A stretch of DNA of 64,000 bases from contig NZ_LNUV01000006.1 of the NCBI RefSeq assembly GCF_001512285.1, positions 460,158-524,157 of the forward strand. Reading direction: 5' to 3'. Each line of letters begins with the position of its first letter. Position 1 is the first letter of the stretch. This document shows, piece after piece, positions 27,962 through 37,416 of the stretch. The notes under the pieces are model-generated. The model was not told the origin of the DNA and made no database searches. It saw only the letters and a list, made by a program, of their open reading frames with translations. The DNA is from Arthrobacter sp. EpRS71 (lineage in GTDB: Bacteria > Actinomycetota > Actinomycetes > Actinomycetales > Micrococcaceae). The position numbers and the translations under genes are program-made.

Positions 27962-29050
27962 TTGGACACGGCCACCTTGCGAGAATTTACCGCCCGCTTT
28001 GCCACCGCCGAGGAAATCGATAACTGGGACAAGCACGTCACGGCGAATCCGAATGGCGGCAACATGCTGCAGTCGGATGCCTACGCGGCAGTCAAAGACG
28101 GAAACGGCTGGCTGGTCCGGCGGCTCGTCGTCGAGACTCAGGAGTACTCCAGCTACAACCTGCTCCTGGAGAAGAAGTTCCCTGTGATGGGTCGGCTCTG
28201 GTACCTGATCAAGGGGCCTGACGTCGCAGATGTCAGCGATATTCAGCCTGCCCTCACGGCAGTCGCCGCGCTGGCTCGCGAGAAGAAAATGAACGTCTTC
28301 AGCATCAAAATCGAGCCAGACATTGTTGAGTCGGCTGAAGCAACAGCGGAACTCCAAGCCGCCGGCCTGGTCAAGGCTCCCAACATCCAGTCCAACGATT
28401 CCACGGCGTTGCTGGACATATCGGCGCCGGCCAATGAAGTCCTGCGCAGCATTTCTTCCCGTGCCCGCAACGCCGTCCGCAGGGCCGAGCGTGAAGGCTG
28501 CGAGGTAAGGCAGGCAGAGCCGGGCGAGGACAGCTACCGCAAGCTCTACACGCTCATGCAGAACACCATGAACGCCAAGGGGGCCATGCCCCTGCGAAAC
28601 TACGAGTACTACTCCAAGTTCTGGGAAGAATTCTGCAGCCGCGGACAGGGCCATTTCTTCTTTGTCTACGAGGACGGCGCGCCCAGCGTTGGTGCTTTCG
28701 TCATCAACTACGGCTCCAAAGCCACGTACAAGGACGGCGGGTCCACCCAGAACCGTAAGCAGTACGGCGACTCCCATCTGGTCCAATGGGCGGCCATCCA
28801 GCGTATGCAGGAATTGGGGTGCGTGGAATACGACTTCTGCGGAACACCGCCCGCTGCAAGGATCAAGGACAAGACCCACCCGCTCTATGGACTGGGTTCG
28901 TTCAAGACGAGCTTTACCAAGACCGTCACGGACTTCGTCGGCTGTTACGACCACGTCCTGGGACCCGTCCGCCACAAACTGTGGCTCAAGGGCGCGGAGC
29001 GCATCTTCCGTCGACTCGAAACCATGCGCACCGGCGGCCAGTTCTACTGA
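27962..29050 (+). CDS. FemABX-family peptidyltransferase (peptidoglycan bridge), first copy
   Basis: A roughly 362-residue member of the FemABX / lipid II:glycine glycyltransferase family with tandem GNAT-like folds. These enzymes use aminoacyl-tRNA to add amino acids to the lysine side chain of peptidoglycan precursors. Visible landmarks are LLDISAPANEVLRSISSRARNAVRRAEREG (tRNA/precursor binding region, about residues 138-167) and YEYYSKFWEEF followed by FFFVYEDGAPSVGAF in the second GNAT fold. There is no clear ATG; TTG 27962 gives a sensible N-terminus (DTATLREFTARFATAEE), while the frame is open from 27857. A second copy follows after 84 bases. Confidence 0.8.
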   Translation: MDTATLREFTARFATAEEIDNWDKHVTANPNGGNMLQSDAYAAVKDGNGWLVRRLVVETQEYSSYNLLLEKKFPVMGRLWYLIKGPDVADVSDIQPALTAVAALAREKKMNVFSIKIEPDIVESAEATAELQAAGLVKAPNIQSNDSTALLDISAPANEVLRSISSRARNAVRRAEREGCEVRQAEPGEDSYRKLYTLMQNTMNAKGAMPLRNYEYYSKFWEEFCSRGQGHFFFVYEDGAPSVGAFVINYGSKATYKDGGSTQNRKQYGDSHLVQWAAIQRMQELGCVEYDFCGTPPAARIKDKTHPLYGLGSFKTSFTKTVTDFVGCYDHVLGPVRHKLWLKGAERIFRRLETMRTGGQFY

Positions 29051-29134
29051 GGTCCCACTTGCAGCCAGCAACACAACTTCAGGCCCGCCCCGGCCACCAA
29101 CGGGTGCAATCTACTTTTAGGTGAGGTAATTTCT

Positions 29135-30478
29135 TTGACTCCGATTGAGGCTGGAACCGACATGGAATTCGTGATTCTCAGTGACGCTGATTTCGAGACA
29201 TTCGCCAAGGGACACCCGCAGGGCAGCTTTATCCAGTCCCTCGATCTCACACGCTTCCAGCGTGCACGGGGACAGGAAGTCGAGCTCTTTGGTGTGATGC
29301 AAAACGGCAGCCTCATTGCTGCGGGAAAGCTCGTCTACACGTCCAACCGCATCGGGTACAAAACCGCCGACTGCGCCAAGGGACCACTGATGGACTACAG
29401 CGACCCCTCGGTGGTGAGCTTCGTCGTCGAGCAGTTAAAGAAGCATGCGGCCTCGAAGAAGGCCGCCGAACTGCGCATCTCGCCCAACATCCGGTACATC
29501 GCGCGGGACGAAGAAGGCGCCGAGCACCCCGAGGTTGAGGACAACCGTCCGTTGCTGAAAGAGTTCGAAGGCCTGGGCTTCACGCACCAGGGCTTCGACA
29601 TGAACTTCGCCAACATCAACTGGATGTTCATCAAGCAGCTCGACGGTATCGCCGATTCCGAAGAGCTCATCATGGGGATGAACTACCGCACCCGCAAGGC
29701 CATCCGTAAAGCTGAGAAGAACGGCGTCTACCTCGAACAGGCCACCCTGGAAACGCTGGATGACTTCTACAACGCGCTCAGCACTGCCGGAGATGAGAAG
29801 GGCTTCACGTACCGCGAACGCGAGTACTACGAGCAACTTCTGCGGAACACCTCCGATGAGTTCACCAAGCTCATGATGGCCAAGATCAACATCCCTGAGT
29901 ACCGGGCCTCCATCACGGAGCGCTTGGATGCCGAGTCCAAAACCCTGGCGGATCTGAAGCGCGAGGTGGAGGAGACCGGCAGCAAGAAGAAAGCCAACCG
30001 CGTCAAAGTGGTCCAGGACCTCGTGGACAGTTACGAGCGCAGCCTCAAGGACATTGAACGTTTCCCGGATTCTGTGGGCGTCGCCACCGTTGCAGCCATT
30101 CACTTTGCATGCTCCGGAGACGAACTGGTGTGCGTCATCGGCGGGACCGTCCAGGACTACATCTACTTCAACGGCGCCACCTCCCTTTACTGGGGCATGA
30201 TGCTGCACGCCTTGAACAACGGATACTCGCGCTACAACTTCTACGGCACCTTCGGTATCCAAGGCCAGGATGAAACCGGCCACGGTGGCTACGAATTCAA
30301 GAAGGGCTTCGGCGGCGAGGTAGTGCAGCTGGTGGGTGATTTCGTGGCCCCGGTAAACCCGCTGGTCTTCCATGGCTACCGAGCGGTCAGGAAGCTCGCA
30401 GGGACCGCCCAGACAGTTCTGGGACGATTGCCCCTTGAGAAATTGCCCGTAGTAGGAAAATTTCGGAGGAACCGCTAA
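29135..30478 (+). CDS. FemABX-family peptidyltransferase, second copy with coiled-coil arm
   Basis: A 447-residue FemABX protein, longer than its neighbour because it keeps the helical arm at about residues 268-310 (DAESKTLADLKREVEETGS...) typical of FemA/FemB. The tRNA-dependent transferase core contains LIMGMNYRTRKAIRKAEKNG and YNFYGTFGIQG. Two different bridge enzymes side by side suggest an interpeptide bridge with at least two residues, or two different residues, added in steps. GGTGAGG at about 29120 favours the TTG at 29135; ATG 29162 is a good alternative and loses nine residues. The gene ends 28 bases before thrE. Confidence 0.85.
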   Translation: MTPIEAGTDMEFVILSDADFETFAKGHPQGSFIQSLDLTRFQRARGQEVELFGVMQNGSLIAAGKLVYTSNRIGYKTADCAKGPLMDYSDPSVVSFVVEQLKKHAASKKAAELRISPNIRYIARDEEGAEHPEVEDNRPLLKEFEGLGFTHQGFDMNFANINWMFIKQLDGIADSEELIMGMNYRTRKAIRKAEKNGVYLEQATLETLDDFYNALSTAGDEKGFTYREREYYEQLLRNTSDEFTKLMMAKINIPEYRASITERLDAESKTLADLKREVEETGSKKKANRVKVVQDLVDSYERSLKDIERFPDSVGVATVAAIHFACSGDELVCVIGGTVQDYIYFNGATSLYWGMMLHALNNGYSRYNFYGTFGIQGQDETGHGGYEFKKGFGGEVVQLVGDFVAPVNPLVFHGYRAVRKLAGTAQTVLGRLPLEKLPVVGKFRRNR

Positions 30479-30505
30479 TCACACAAGCCAAGGGAGGATC
30501 ACCGC

Positions 30506-31993
30506 GTGACTGAACGCCCCGACGGGTCCGCCAACAGGCCCCACACCGATGGGCTGCCCAAAACCCAGCCGTTGCGGCCATCCCAGGTCCGGCAGAACGT
30601 CAATGCCAAACGCATGCTGATGCGTCTGGTTCAAGGTGACAGCCCGCCCACCGCACCCATGAACATCGTGGACCGGTTGGCCGGAAGTCCCTACGCCAAC
30701 CCCACCATTCAAGTGGTGGGTGTGGACGCCTCGGCTCGCAAGACCATTGACTTCGCCCTGCATTTGGCTGAAGTCATGTTCCGCTACGGTGCAGGCGCCC
30801 TTGAGGTTGAAACCAGCATGATTGCGGTCACAGCAGCCCTTGGCCTGAAGAACGTTGAAGTGGACATCACCAACCAGTCGGTGGCCATCAACTACGCGCC
30901 GAAGGATCAAACTCCCATCACGCTGCTGCGTGTGGTGCGCTCTTGGACCAACAACTACGCCGGCCTTGCCCAGGTGCATCAGCTGGTCACGGACATCGTG
31001 GCCGGTGGAGTGGGCCGCGACGAAGCCGTGCGCAGGTTGAACGAGATTATCCGTAGCGCCAAGCCCTTCCCCCGGTGGATGGTCACTATCGCCTTCGGCA
31101 TCTTCGCCGCAGTATTCGTGGGCGTCCTGGGCGGTGGCATCGGTGCGTCTGCGGTGGCTTTTGGTTCAAACATCCTGATCAGCCTGCTCTCCCGTCAGCT
31201 TGCCAGATGGCGGACCGCCGACTTCTTCAACACCATGGCGTGCGCGTTCCTGGTCACATTCATTGCGCTGATGCTTCGCTGGGCCGGGGTGGAAATTGCG
31301 CCATCCATTGTGGTGGCGGGAGGCATTCTGCTGCTGCTCCCCACAGGCCGTCTCGTCTCGTCCGTCCAAGACGCCATCAACGGCTTCCCGGTAACGGCGG
31401 CGGGCCGGTTCCTTTCCACCCTGCTCACCTTCGGTGCCATCGTGGCGGGGATCGGCGTTGCCGTCGTCGTGGGAACGCTGATGGGCAGCGCCGTCCTGGA
31501 CGTCACACAGACCTTCCCCGACGCTTACCCCTTGTGGGTCCAAGCGTTCCTCATCGCTGTTGCGGTGGTGGCCATCGGAGTCACCGAACAGACTCAAATG
31601 CGGCTGCTGGTCCCGACGGCGGCAGTGGGCATTGTGGGCTTCTTCGTCTTGTGGGGGGTTGGCGAAGCCGGCCTCGGCGACCGGTTGTCGCCGGCTGTCG
31701 CTGCAGTGGTGATCGGCTTGTTGGGCCGTGTGGTGGCGCTCAAGCTGGGGGCACCGCAGCTTGTGGTGGCTGTTCCCGCCGCACTGATCCTGCTCCCAGG
31801 CCTGACGATCTTCCGTTCCATGTACGCCCTCACGGTTGAAGGGGGCAACATCCTGCTCGGTGCGGGAGGCATGCTCAACGCCGGCGCCATTGTGCTGGGA
31901 GTGGCGGCGGGCATTGTGCTGGGCGACAACCTGGCAAGGCCGCTCACGAAGGGGCTGTCCAGCAATGAACGGCGCCGGGTACGCAGGCGTTAA
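30506..31993 (+). CDS. thrE: threonine/serine exporter, ThrE family
   Basis: A 495-residue membrane protein of the ThrE family. The N-terminal soluble domain (about residues 70-185) contains FALHLAEVMFRYGAGALEVE, and about ten hydrophobic helices follow from RWMVTIAFGIFAAVFVGVLG onward. Family members export threonine and serine using the proton gradient. The ribosome site GGGAGGATCACC before GTG 30506 is unusually strong. Behind the two FemABX genes it may be co-transcribed; serine or threonine is a frequent bridge residue, so the association could matter. A strong terminator follows the stop. Confidence 0.85.
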   Translation: MTERPDGSANRPHTDGLPKTQPLRPSQVRQNVNAKRMLMRLVQGDSPPTAPMNIVDRLAGSPYANPTIQVVGVDASARKTIDFALHLAEVMFRYGAGALEVETSMIAVTAALGLKNVEVDITNQSVAINYAPKDQTPITLLRVVRSWTNNYAGLAQVHQLVTDIVAGGVGRDEAVRRLNEIIRSAKPFPRWMVTIAFGIFAAVFVGVLGGGIGASAVAFGSNILISLLSRQLARWRTADFFNTMACAFLVTFIALMLRWAGVEIAPSIVVAGGILLLLPTGRLVSSVQDAINGFPVTAAGRFLSTLLTFGAIVAGIGVAVVVGTLMGSAVLDVTQTFPDAYPLWVQAFLIAVAVVAIGVTEQTQMRLLVPTAAVGIVGFFVLWGVGEAGLGDRLSPAVAAVVIGLLGRVVALKLGAPQLVVAVPAALILLPGLTIFRSMYALTVEGGNILLGAGGMLNAGAIVLGVAAGIVLGDNLARPLTKGLSSNERRRVRRR

Positions 31994-31997
31994 CCAC

Positions 31998-32040
31998 AAA
32001 AGCCGAACGGCGCTGCCTTGAGGCGGCGCCGTTCGGCTTT
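31998..32040. terminator. strong bidirectional terminator after thrE
   Basis: AAAGCCGAACGGCGC (31998-32012) and GCGCCGTTCGGCTTT (32026-32040) are perfect 15-base inverted repeats, with a short inner CCT/AGG pairing in the loop. It serves convergent thrE and the siderophore-interacting protein gene. Confidence 0.9.
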
Positions 32041-32051
32041 AAGAACTGAGG

Positions 32052-32891
32052 CTAGATCTTACCGACAGGGAGCTTCTTCTCGGCTTGGAAGACTTCCTCC
32101 ACGCGACCCTGCGCCCAGTATCCGGAGAGCGATACCTGAGAACGCTCCAGACCGCGCTGCACGAAGAAGATCTCACGGAGACCCTTCATGTAGCCCCGCT
32201 CGCCGTGGGCGAAGACATCGACGCGTCCGGGCAGCCATGGCGTGTTCCTGAGTGCCTCCAGAAGCAGGTCACTGGACCCGGCTTGAACCCCTTTGCGGAG
32301 CAGCCAGTGCAATTCCACGCCGGCCGGCGCGGAAATCGGAAGAATGTCGGCCTCGTTATCCACCTCGAGGAAGACAGTGCCGCGGGCATCTGGAGCAAGA
32401 GCCTCAACACAGGCCGCGATGGCGGGTATGGCGGCGTCGTCGCCGGCGAACAAGTACCAGTCGGCATCCGGTGCGGGGTTGTAGGCACCGCCCGGACCCG
32501 TGAAAATCATGGAGTCGCCGGGCTTCGCGGCGGCAGCCCAGGGGCCTGCCAGCCCTTCGTCGCCGTGGACCACAAAGTCGATGGCCAGTTCTTGCGCTTC
32601 GAGGTCCACCCAGCGGATGGTGTAGGTCCGGGTGTGTGGCCACTGCTCGCGGGGCATGGTGTCGCGGATGACCCACAGATCCAGCGGGAGTTCGTACTCG
32701 ACGCCCGGTTGCGGAAAGACGATTTTGACGTAGCGGTCCACGTATTCGTTGTTCGCGTAATCGCTGAAGCCAGGTCCGCCGGCGACGATTCGCACCATGT
32801 GCGGTGAGAGGCGTTCGTTGCGCAGGACGGTCAGGTTGACCTGCGGACGGGTTTTGCGTGAGGCGGACGAAGTGACGGGGAGTGCAGTCAT
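32052..32891 (-). CDS. siderophore-interacting protein (ferric-siderophore reductase)
   Basis: A 279-residue NAD(P)H-dependent flavoprotein of the SIP/ViuB family. The N-terminal FAD-binding domain contains RTYTIRWVDLEAQELAIDFV and the segment HGDEGLAGPWAAAAKPGD (about residues 95-130); the C-terminal NAD(P) domain has DWYLFAGDDAAIPAIAACVE (about 144-163) and VFAHGERGYMKGLREIF. It releases iron in the cytoplasm by reducing ferric siderophores. The iron box directly upstream of the ATG at 32891 shows control by IdeR, which is encoded at 54448. No siderophore biosynthesis genes are in the window. Confidence 0.9.
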   Translation of the reverse strand: MTALPVTSSASRKTRPQVNLTVLRNERLSPHMVRIVAGGPGFSDYANNEYVDRYVKIVFPQPGVEYELPLDLWVIRDTMPREQWPHTRTYTIRWVDLEAQELAIDFVVHGDEGLAGPWAAAAKPGDSMIFTGPGGAYNPAPDADWYLFAGDDAAIPAIAACVEALAPDARGTVFLEVDNEADILPISAPAGVELHWLLRKGVQAGSSDLLLEALRNTPWLPGRVDVFAHGERGYMKGLREIFFVQRGLERSQVSLSGYWAQGRVEEVFQAEKKLPVGKI

Positions 32892-32910
32892 GTAGGCAAG
32901 CCTAAGCTAA
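32892..32910 (-). promoter_or_regulatory. IdeR/DtxR iron box
   Basis: Read on the minus strand, TTAGCTTAGGCTTGCCTAC matches the IdeR/DtxR consensus TTAGGTTAGGCTAACCTAA at 15 of 19 positions and forms an imperfect inverted repeat. It touches the start codon of the siderophore-interacting protein, so Fe(II)-loaded repressor would block transcription start. The short leader also suggests a leaderless message. Confidence 0.8.
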
Positions 32911-32960
32911 TTACCTGCGCGCCCGCTGGGTATGAGGCGAAGGTTACAGGGCAGTGGTGG

Positions 32961-33731
32961 TTACAGTACCGGCAGCTCCCAGTTGATGGGCTCAGCTCCT
33001 AGGTCCTCCAGCAATTCGTTGGCCCGGCTAAAGGGCTTTGAGCCGAAAAACCCTCGTGATGCGGAGAGCGGACTCGGATGGACCGAGACGATGGACGGCG
33101 CCCCGTCCAGCAGCGGCGTGACGCTCTCGGCATCCTTGCCCCACAGGATCGCCACCAGTGGACTCTTCCGGCCCGCACCGTCCGTACGGTTGGCGACGGC
33201 GGTGACGGCCGCCGTCGTGATGGCTTCCCATCCCTTGCCGCGGTGAGAGCCGGCATTTCCTGCTTCGACGCTGAGGACGCGGTTCAGGAGCAGGACGCCC
33301 CGTTCGGTCCAGGCGCTGAGGTCGCCGTGCACCCGGGGTGGCAGGCCGAGGTCGTCGTGAAGTTCGCGGTAGATATTGGCGAGGCTTCGTGGAATGGGGC
33401 GCGTCGGGCTGGAAACGGCGAAAGAAAGTCCGATCGCGTGGCCGGGAGTTGGGTAGGGATCCTGGCCGAGGATCAAGACCTTGACGTCGGCCAGTGGCTG
33501 CCTGAAGGCCCGCAGCAGGTTACTGGCTGCAGGAAGAACCTGCGCCCCGCTGGAGGACCGCCCGGACACGTAGCTCAAAGTCTCACGGAGGTGGGTTTCC
33601 ACCGGGCGCAAGGCGTCCGCCCAGTCCGGAGCCATCAGCTCATCGAGCGGCAGCTCACACAGCGCGGCGAAGCCTGGGTCGGCCGCGTCGGCAGGTTCAA
33701 GATCAAAGAGTGCATCCTCGCCAGTCACCAC
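32961..33731 (-). CDS. ung: uracil-DNA glycosylase, family 1
   Basis: A 256-residue enzyme that removes uracil from DNA. The water-activating motif [20 protein letters not shown] (about residues 85-104) and the DNA-intercalating motif [16 protein letters not shown] (about 216-231) are intact, as is [12 protein letters not shown]. The N-terminal extension of roughly 25 residues ([15 protein letters not shown]) is longer than in E. coli Ung. Starts are GTG 33731 or GTG 33728. It lies alone between the iron-regulated reductase and the divergent DUF3263 gene. Confidence 0.93.
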   Translation of the reverse strand: MVTGEDALFDLEPADAADPGFAALCELPLDELMAPDWADALRPVETHLRETLSYVSGRSSSGAQVLPAASNLLRAFRQPLADVKVLILGQDPYPTPGHAIGLSFAVSSPTRPIPRSLANIYRELHDDLGLPPRVHGDLSAWTERGVLLLNRVLSVEAGNAGSHRGKGWEAITTAAVTAVANRTDGAGRKSPLVAILWGKDAESVTPLLDGAPSIVSVHPSPLSASRGFFGSKPFSRANELLEDLGAEPINWELPVL

Positions 33732-33836
33732 GCCATTGTCTCCCGCGCAGTGCCGGCCCTGCGAATGACAGCGTTGTTATTCGCCCGTAACATGGGGGTA
33801 GGCATTTACCCCCACCAAGCGTCGAAGGAGTGTGCC

Positions 33837-34172
33837 GTGGCAGAACCAGCACCGGAACCGATGGCGTCGCAGGCCACAGGTTTCGCGCTCGAGGACCTCG
33901 CAGCCGAGACCCGCAGCGACTCTCCCTTGAGCGAGCGGGACCAGCAGATGTTGGCGCTGGAGCGGCAGTGGTGGAAGTACGCCGGAGCTAAGGAACAGGC
34001 TATTCGAGAGCTGTTCGACCTCTCCGCCACCCACTACTATCAGATCTTGAACGCGCTGATCGATACCGAGGACGCGTTGGCCCACGATCCCATGCTCGTC
34101 AAGAGACTGCGTAGACTACGTACGTCACGCCAGCGTGCGAGGACTGCACGTCGCCTGGGGTCCGACGCGTAA
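33837..34172 (+). CDS. DUF3263 family protein
   Basis: A 111-residue protein of the actinobacterial DUF3263 family. The conserved core LSERDQQMLALERQWWKYAGAKEQAIRELF at about residues 31-60 continues into LSATHYYQILNALIDTEDAL and a basic end LRRLRTSRQRARTARR. The helical core looks like a winged or sigma-factor-like DNA-binding fold and the tail is strongly positive, so nucleic acid binding is plausible but unproven. GAAGGAG at 33824-33830 places the start at GTG 33837. The LytR_C gene follows after 49 bases. Confidence 0.85.
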   Translation: MAEPAPEPMASQATGFALEDLAAETRSDSPLSERDQQMLALERQWWKYAGAKEQAIRELFDLSATHYYQILNALIDTEDALAHDPMLVKRLRRLRTSRQRARTARRLGSDA

Positions 34173-34221
34173 ATCGCCCGGCTGATCAGTCAGCAGCAAC
34201 CAGCAAGGACACCGCTTCACC

Positions 34222-34848
34222 ATGACCAAATATGCCAAGGACGAATTCGATCAGGTTCCGCAGAGCACGTCCCGCCAGGGCGTTCACCGCGACGCCCAGG
34301 ACACCCCGCGCCCCGCTTTGTGGCCGATCCTGACAGTGGGGGCAGTGGCCTTGGTGCTCGGACTGGTCGCCTTCCTGGTCCTCCCGAACCTTGGCCTGGT
34401 AGCACCGGGCGCTGCGTCAAACGTTACGACGCCGGCGCCCCAGCAGACATCTACGGCACCGTCTGCTGCACCGACAGAATCCAATGCGCCCTCCGCTTCC
34501 AGCGAGCCCAGCAGTGAACCCACTGAAACGACGCCGTCGGAATCTCCTTCCGCCACTCCTTCCGCGGCCGCTGTGGACAAGACCACTCCGGTGGCTGTTT
34601 ACAACGGTGCGGGAACCGCTGGATTGGCCGGGCGTGTGGCGGGCCTCGTCCAGGGTGACGGTTGGGCGTTGAGCACGGTAGGGAACTGGGGTGGACTGCC
34701 GCAGCAGACGTCCGTGATCTTCTACAACGCTCCCGCGCAAAAGGCGAACGCCGAGGCGCTGGGAACCTTGCTGGGTATTCAGAACATTGTGGAAACACCT
34801 GAGGTTCAACAGCCGCTGGTGGTTGTGGCCGGACCCGGCTTCCAGTAG
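34222..34848 (+). CDS. LytR C-terminal domain membrane protein
   Basis: A 208-residue protein with a cytoplasmic N-terminus of about 32 residues, one membrane helix (LWPILTVGAVALVLGLVAFL, about 33-52), a Ser/Thr/Pro/Glu-rich spacer of about 60 residues and a LytR_C domain from TTPVAVYNGAGTAGLAGRVAG (about 120) to the end. LytR_C domains are found behind LytR-CpsA-Psr catalytic domains in cell-wall assembly; here the domain stands without LCP. The DUF3263-LytR_C pairing is recurrent in Actinobacteria. It is probably on the outer face of the membrane, in contact with the wall. Confidence 0.85.
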   Translation: MTKYAKDEFDQVPQSTSRQGVHRDAQDTPRPALWPILTVGAVALVLGLVAFLVLPNLGLVAPGAASNVTTPAPQQTSTAPSAAPTESNAPSASSEPSSEPTETTPSESPSATPSAAAVDKTTPVAVYNGAGTAGLAGRVAGLVQGDGWALSTVGNWGGLPQQTSVIFYNAPAQKANAEALGTLLGIQNIVETPEVQQPLVVVAGPGFQ

Positions 34849-35020
34849 ACCGCGGGCGCGACGCGGAGCTCAAAGACCCCAACTCGGTTAAGCCTCAATA
34901 ACAAAAGCGGTGCTCTGCCCCTCCTCGGCAGCGCGGTGATGGTGACAGTGGTTACAGTGGATTGATTCCGGTACGGAGATCCCGGCAACCGGTCTTGGCT
35001 ACTGCGAAAGTGTGGGCATC

Positions 35021-35224
35021 ATGGCTTTGGGAACCGTCAAATGGTTCAACGCCGAAAAAGGCTACGGCTTCATCACTGTGGATGAATCCGGCGACGACGT
35101 CTTTGTACATTGGTCAGCCATCCAGATGGATGGCTTCCGCGCCCTCGAAGAAGGCCAGCGCGTCGAGTTCGAACTGGGGGAGGGCCAGAAGGGTCCGCAA
35201 GCCGAAGGCGTCCGCGTCGCTTAA
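35021..35224 (+). CDS. cold-shock protein, CspA family
   Basis: A 67-residue cold-shock domain protein. RNP1 (KGYGFITV) and RNP2 (VFVHWSAI) are both visible, with [17 protein letters not shown] at the N-terminus. It is an RNA/ssDNA chaperone. The ATG at 35021 is preferred over GTG 35012, as family members start MA-GTVKWFN. It sits just upstream of the CIRCE elements and groEL, so two stress chaperones of different type are neighbours, each with its own promoter. Other CSD-like protein in the window: 50639-51022. Confidence 0.95.
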   Translation: MALGTVKWFNAEKGYGFITVDESGDDVFVHWSAIQMDGFRALEEGQRVEFELGEGQKGPQAEGVRVA

Positions 35225-35302
35225 TTGATCGCGGCCACCACGCCTCTTCCCGTCAGCCCACGGCTGAAACCTCTTTGTTTATAGCGCAAAGTGGAATCTC
35301 TG

Positions 35303-35329
35303 CTTGCACTCTCCCCGGTCGAGTGCTAA
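35303..35329. promoter_or_regulatory. CIRCE element 1 (HrcA operator) ahead of groEL
   Basis: CTTGCACTC (35303-35311), nine bases, GAGTGCTAA (35321-35329). The right arm is perfect against the consensus TTAGCACTC-N9-GAGTGCTAA and the left has two mismatches. HrcA binds this element to repress groEL until heat or misfolding occurs. Confidence 0.92.
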
Positions 35330-35337
35330 TTATTGAT

Positions 35338-35364
35338 TTAGCACTCCTACGGTTCGACTGCTAA
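35338..35364. promoter_or_regulatory. CIRCE element 2, tandem with the first
   Basis: TTAGCACTC (35338-35346), nine bases, GACTGCTAA (35356-35364). The left arm is perfect and the right has one mismatch. It begins eight bases after the first element, so the centres are 35 bases apart, about three and a third helical turns. The right arm of element 1 and left arm of element 2 also form an everted repeat. The rest of the 323-base spacer (35225-35547) shows no gene. Confidence 0.88.
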
Positions 35365-35463
35365 GTCCGGCCCGGTTAACCCCGGCGGTGGACGGGTAGG
35401 GAATCCGCGGAGGATCAAGAAACACCTTGGTGGGGTGAGGTTCGGAGCGCGGGGCATACATAG

Positions 35464-37173
<1,710 letters not shown>

Positions 37174-37243
37174 GCCTCCCTGCTGTAGCGATACAGCGCC
37201 AAGCATTTCCGCTGGAACAGCATTGAGCTAGACCAGCATCACG

Positions 37244-37280
37244 ACGGCGGTCCTCACCTTTTGGTGGGGGCCGCCGTTTT
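37244..37280 (+). terminator. intrinsic terminator after groEL
   Basis: ACGGCGG-T-CC-T-CACC (37244-37258) pairs with GGTG-G-GG-G-CCGCCGT (37263-37277) around a TTTT loop, with G-T pairs in the middle, and TTT follows at 37278-37280. Confidence 0.85.
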
Positions 37281-37302
37281 GCGTCGGCACTCTTGGCGTC
37301 GG

Positions 37303-37372
37303 CACCCAAGTAGGTAGCAGTTGATGTCGTTTTGAGCGGTCAGAACGACATCATCTGCTACTTAGTTGGGTG
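37303..37372. repeat. 70-base long inverted repeat between groEL and the RNase HI gene
   Basis: Two 33-base arms (37303-37335 and 37340-37372) are inverted repeats with only four mismatches, around GCGG. The core of the left arm is GTAGCAGTTGATGTCGTTTT and of the right arm AACGACATCATCTGCTAC. It follows the groEL terminator and has no coding role. The length and near-perfect pairing suggest a dispersed intergenic palindrome (REP/MITE-like) or a second transcript-end structure. No other copy is seen in the window. Confidence 0.8.
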
Positions 37373-37416
37373 ATATCACGGTTTTAGTGTCGGTGGGGTC
37401 TGGCAGGATTAACCCC

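Noticed and set aside
35321..35346. The everted repeat GAGTGCTAA-N8-TTAGCACTC as a single novel operator
   Set aside because: It is explained by the inner arms of two standard CIRCE elements, each with its own nine-base spacer.
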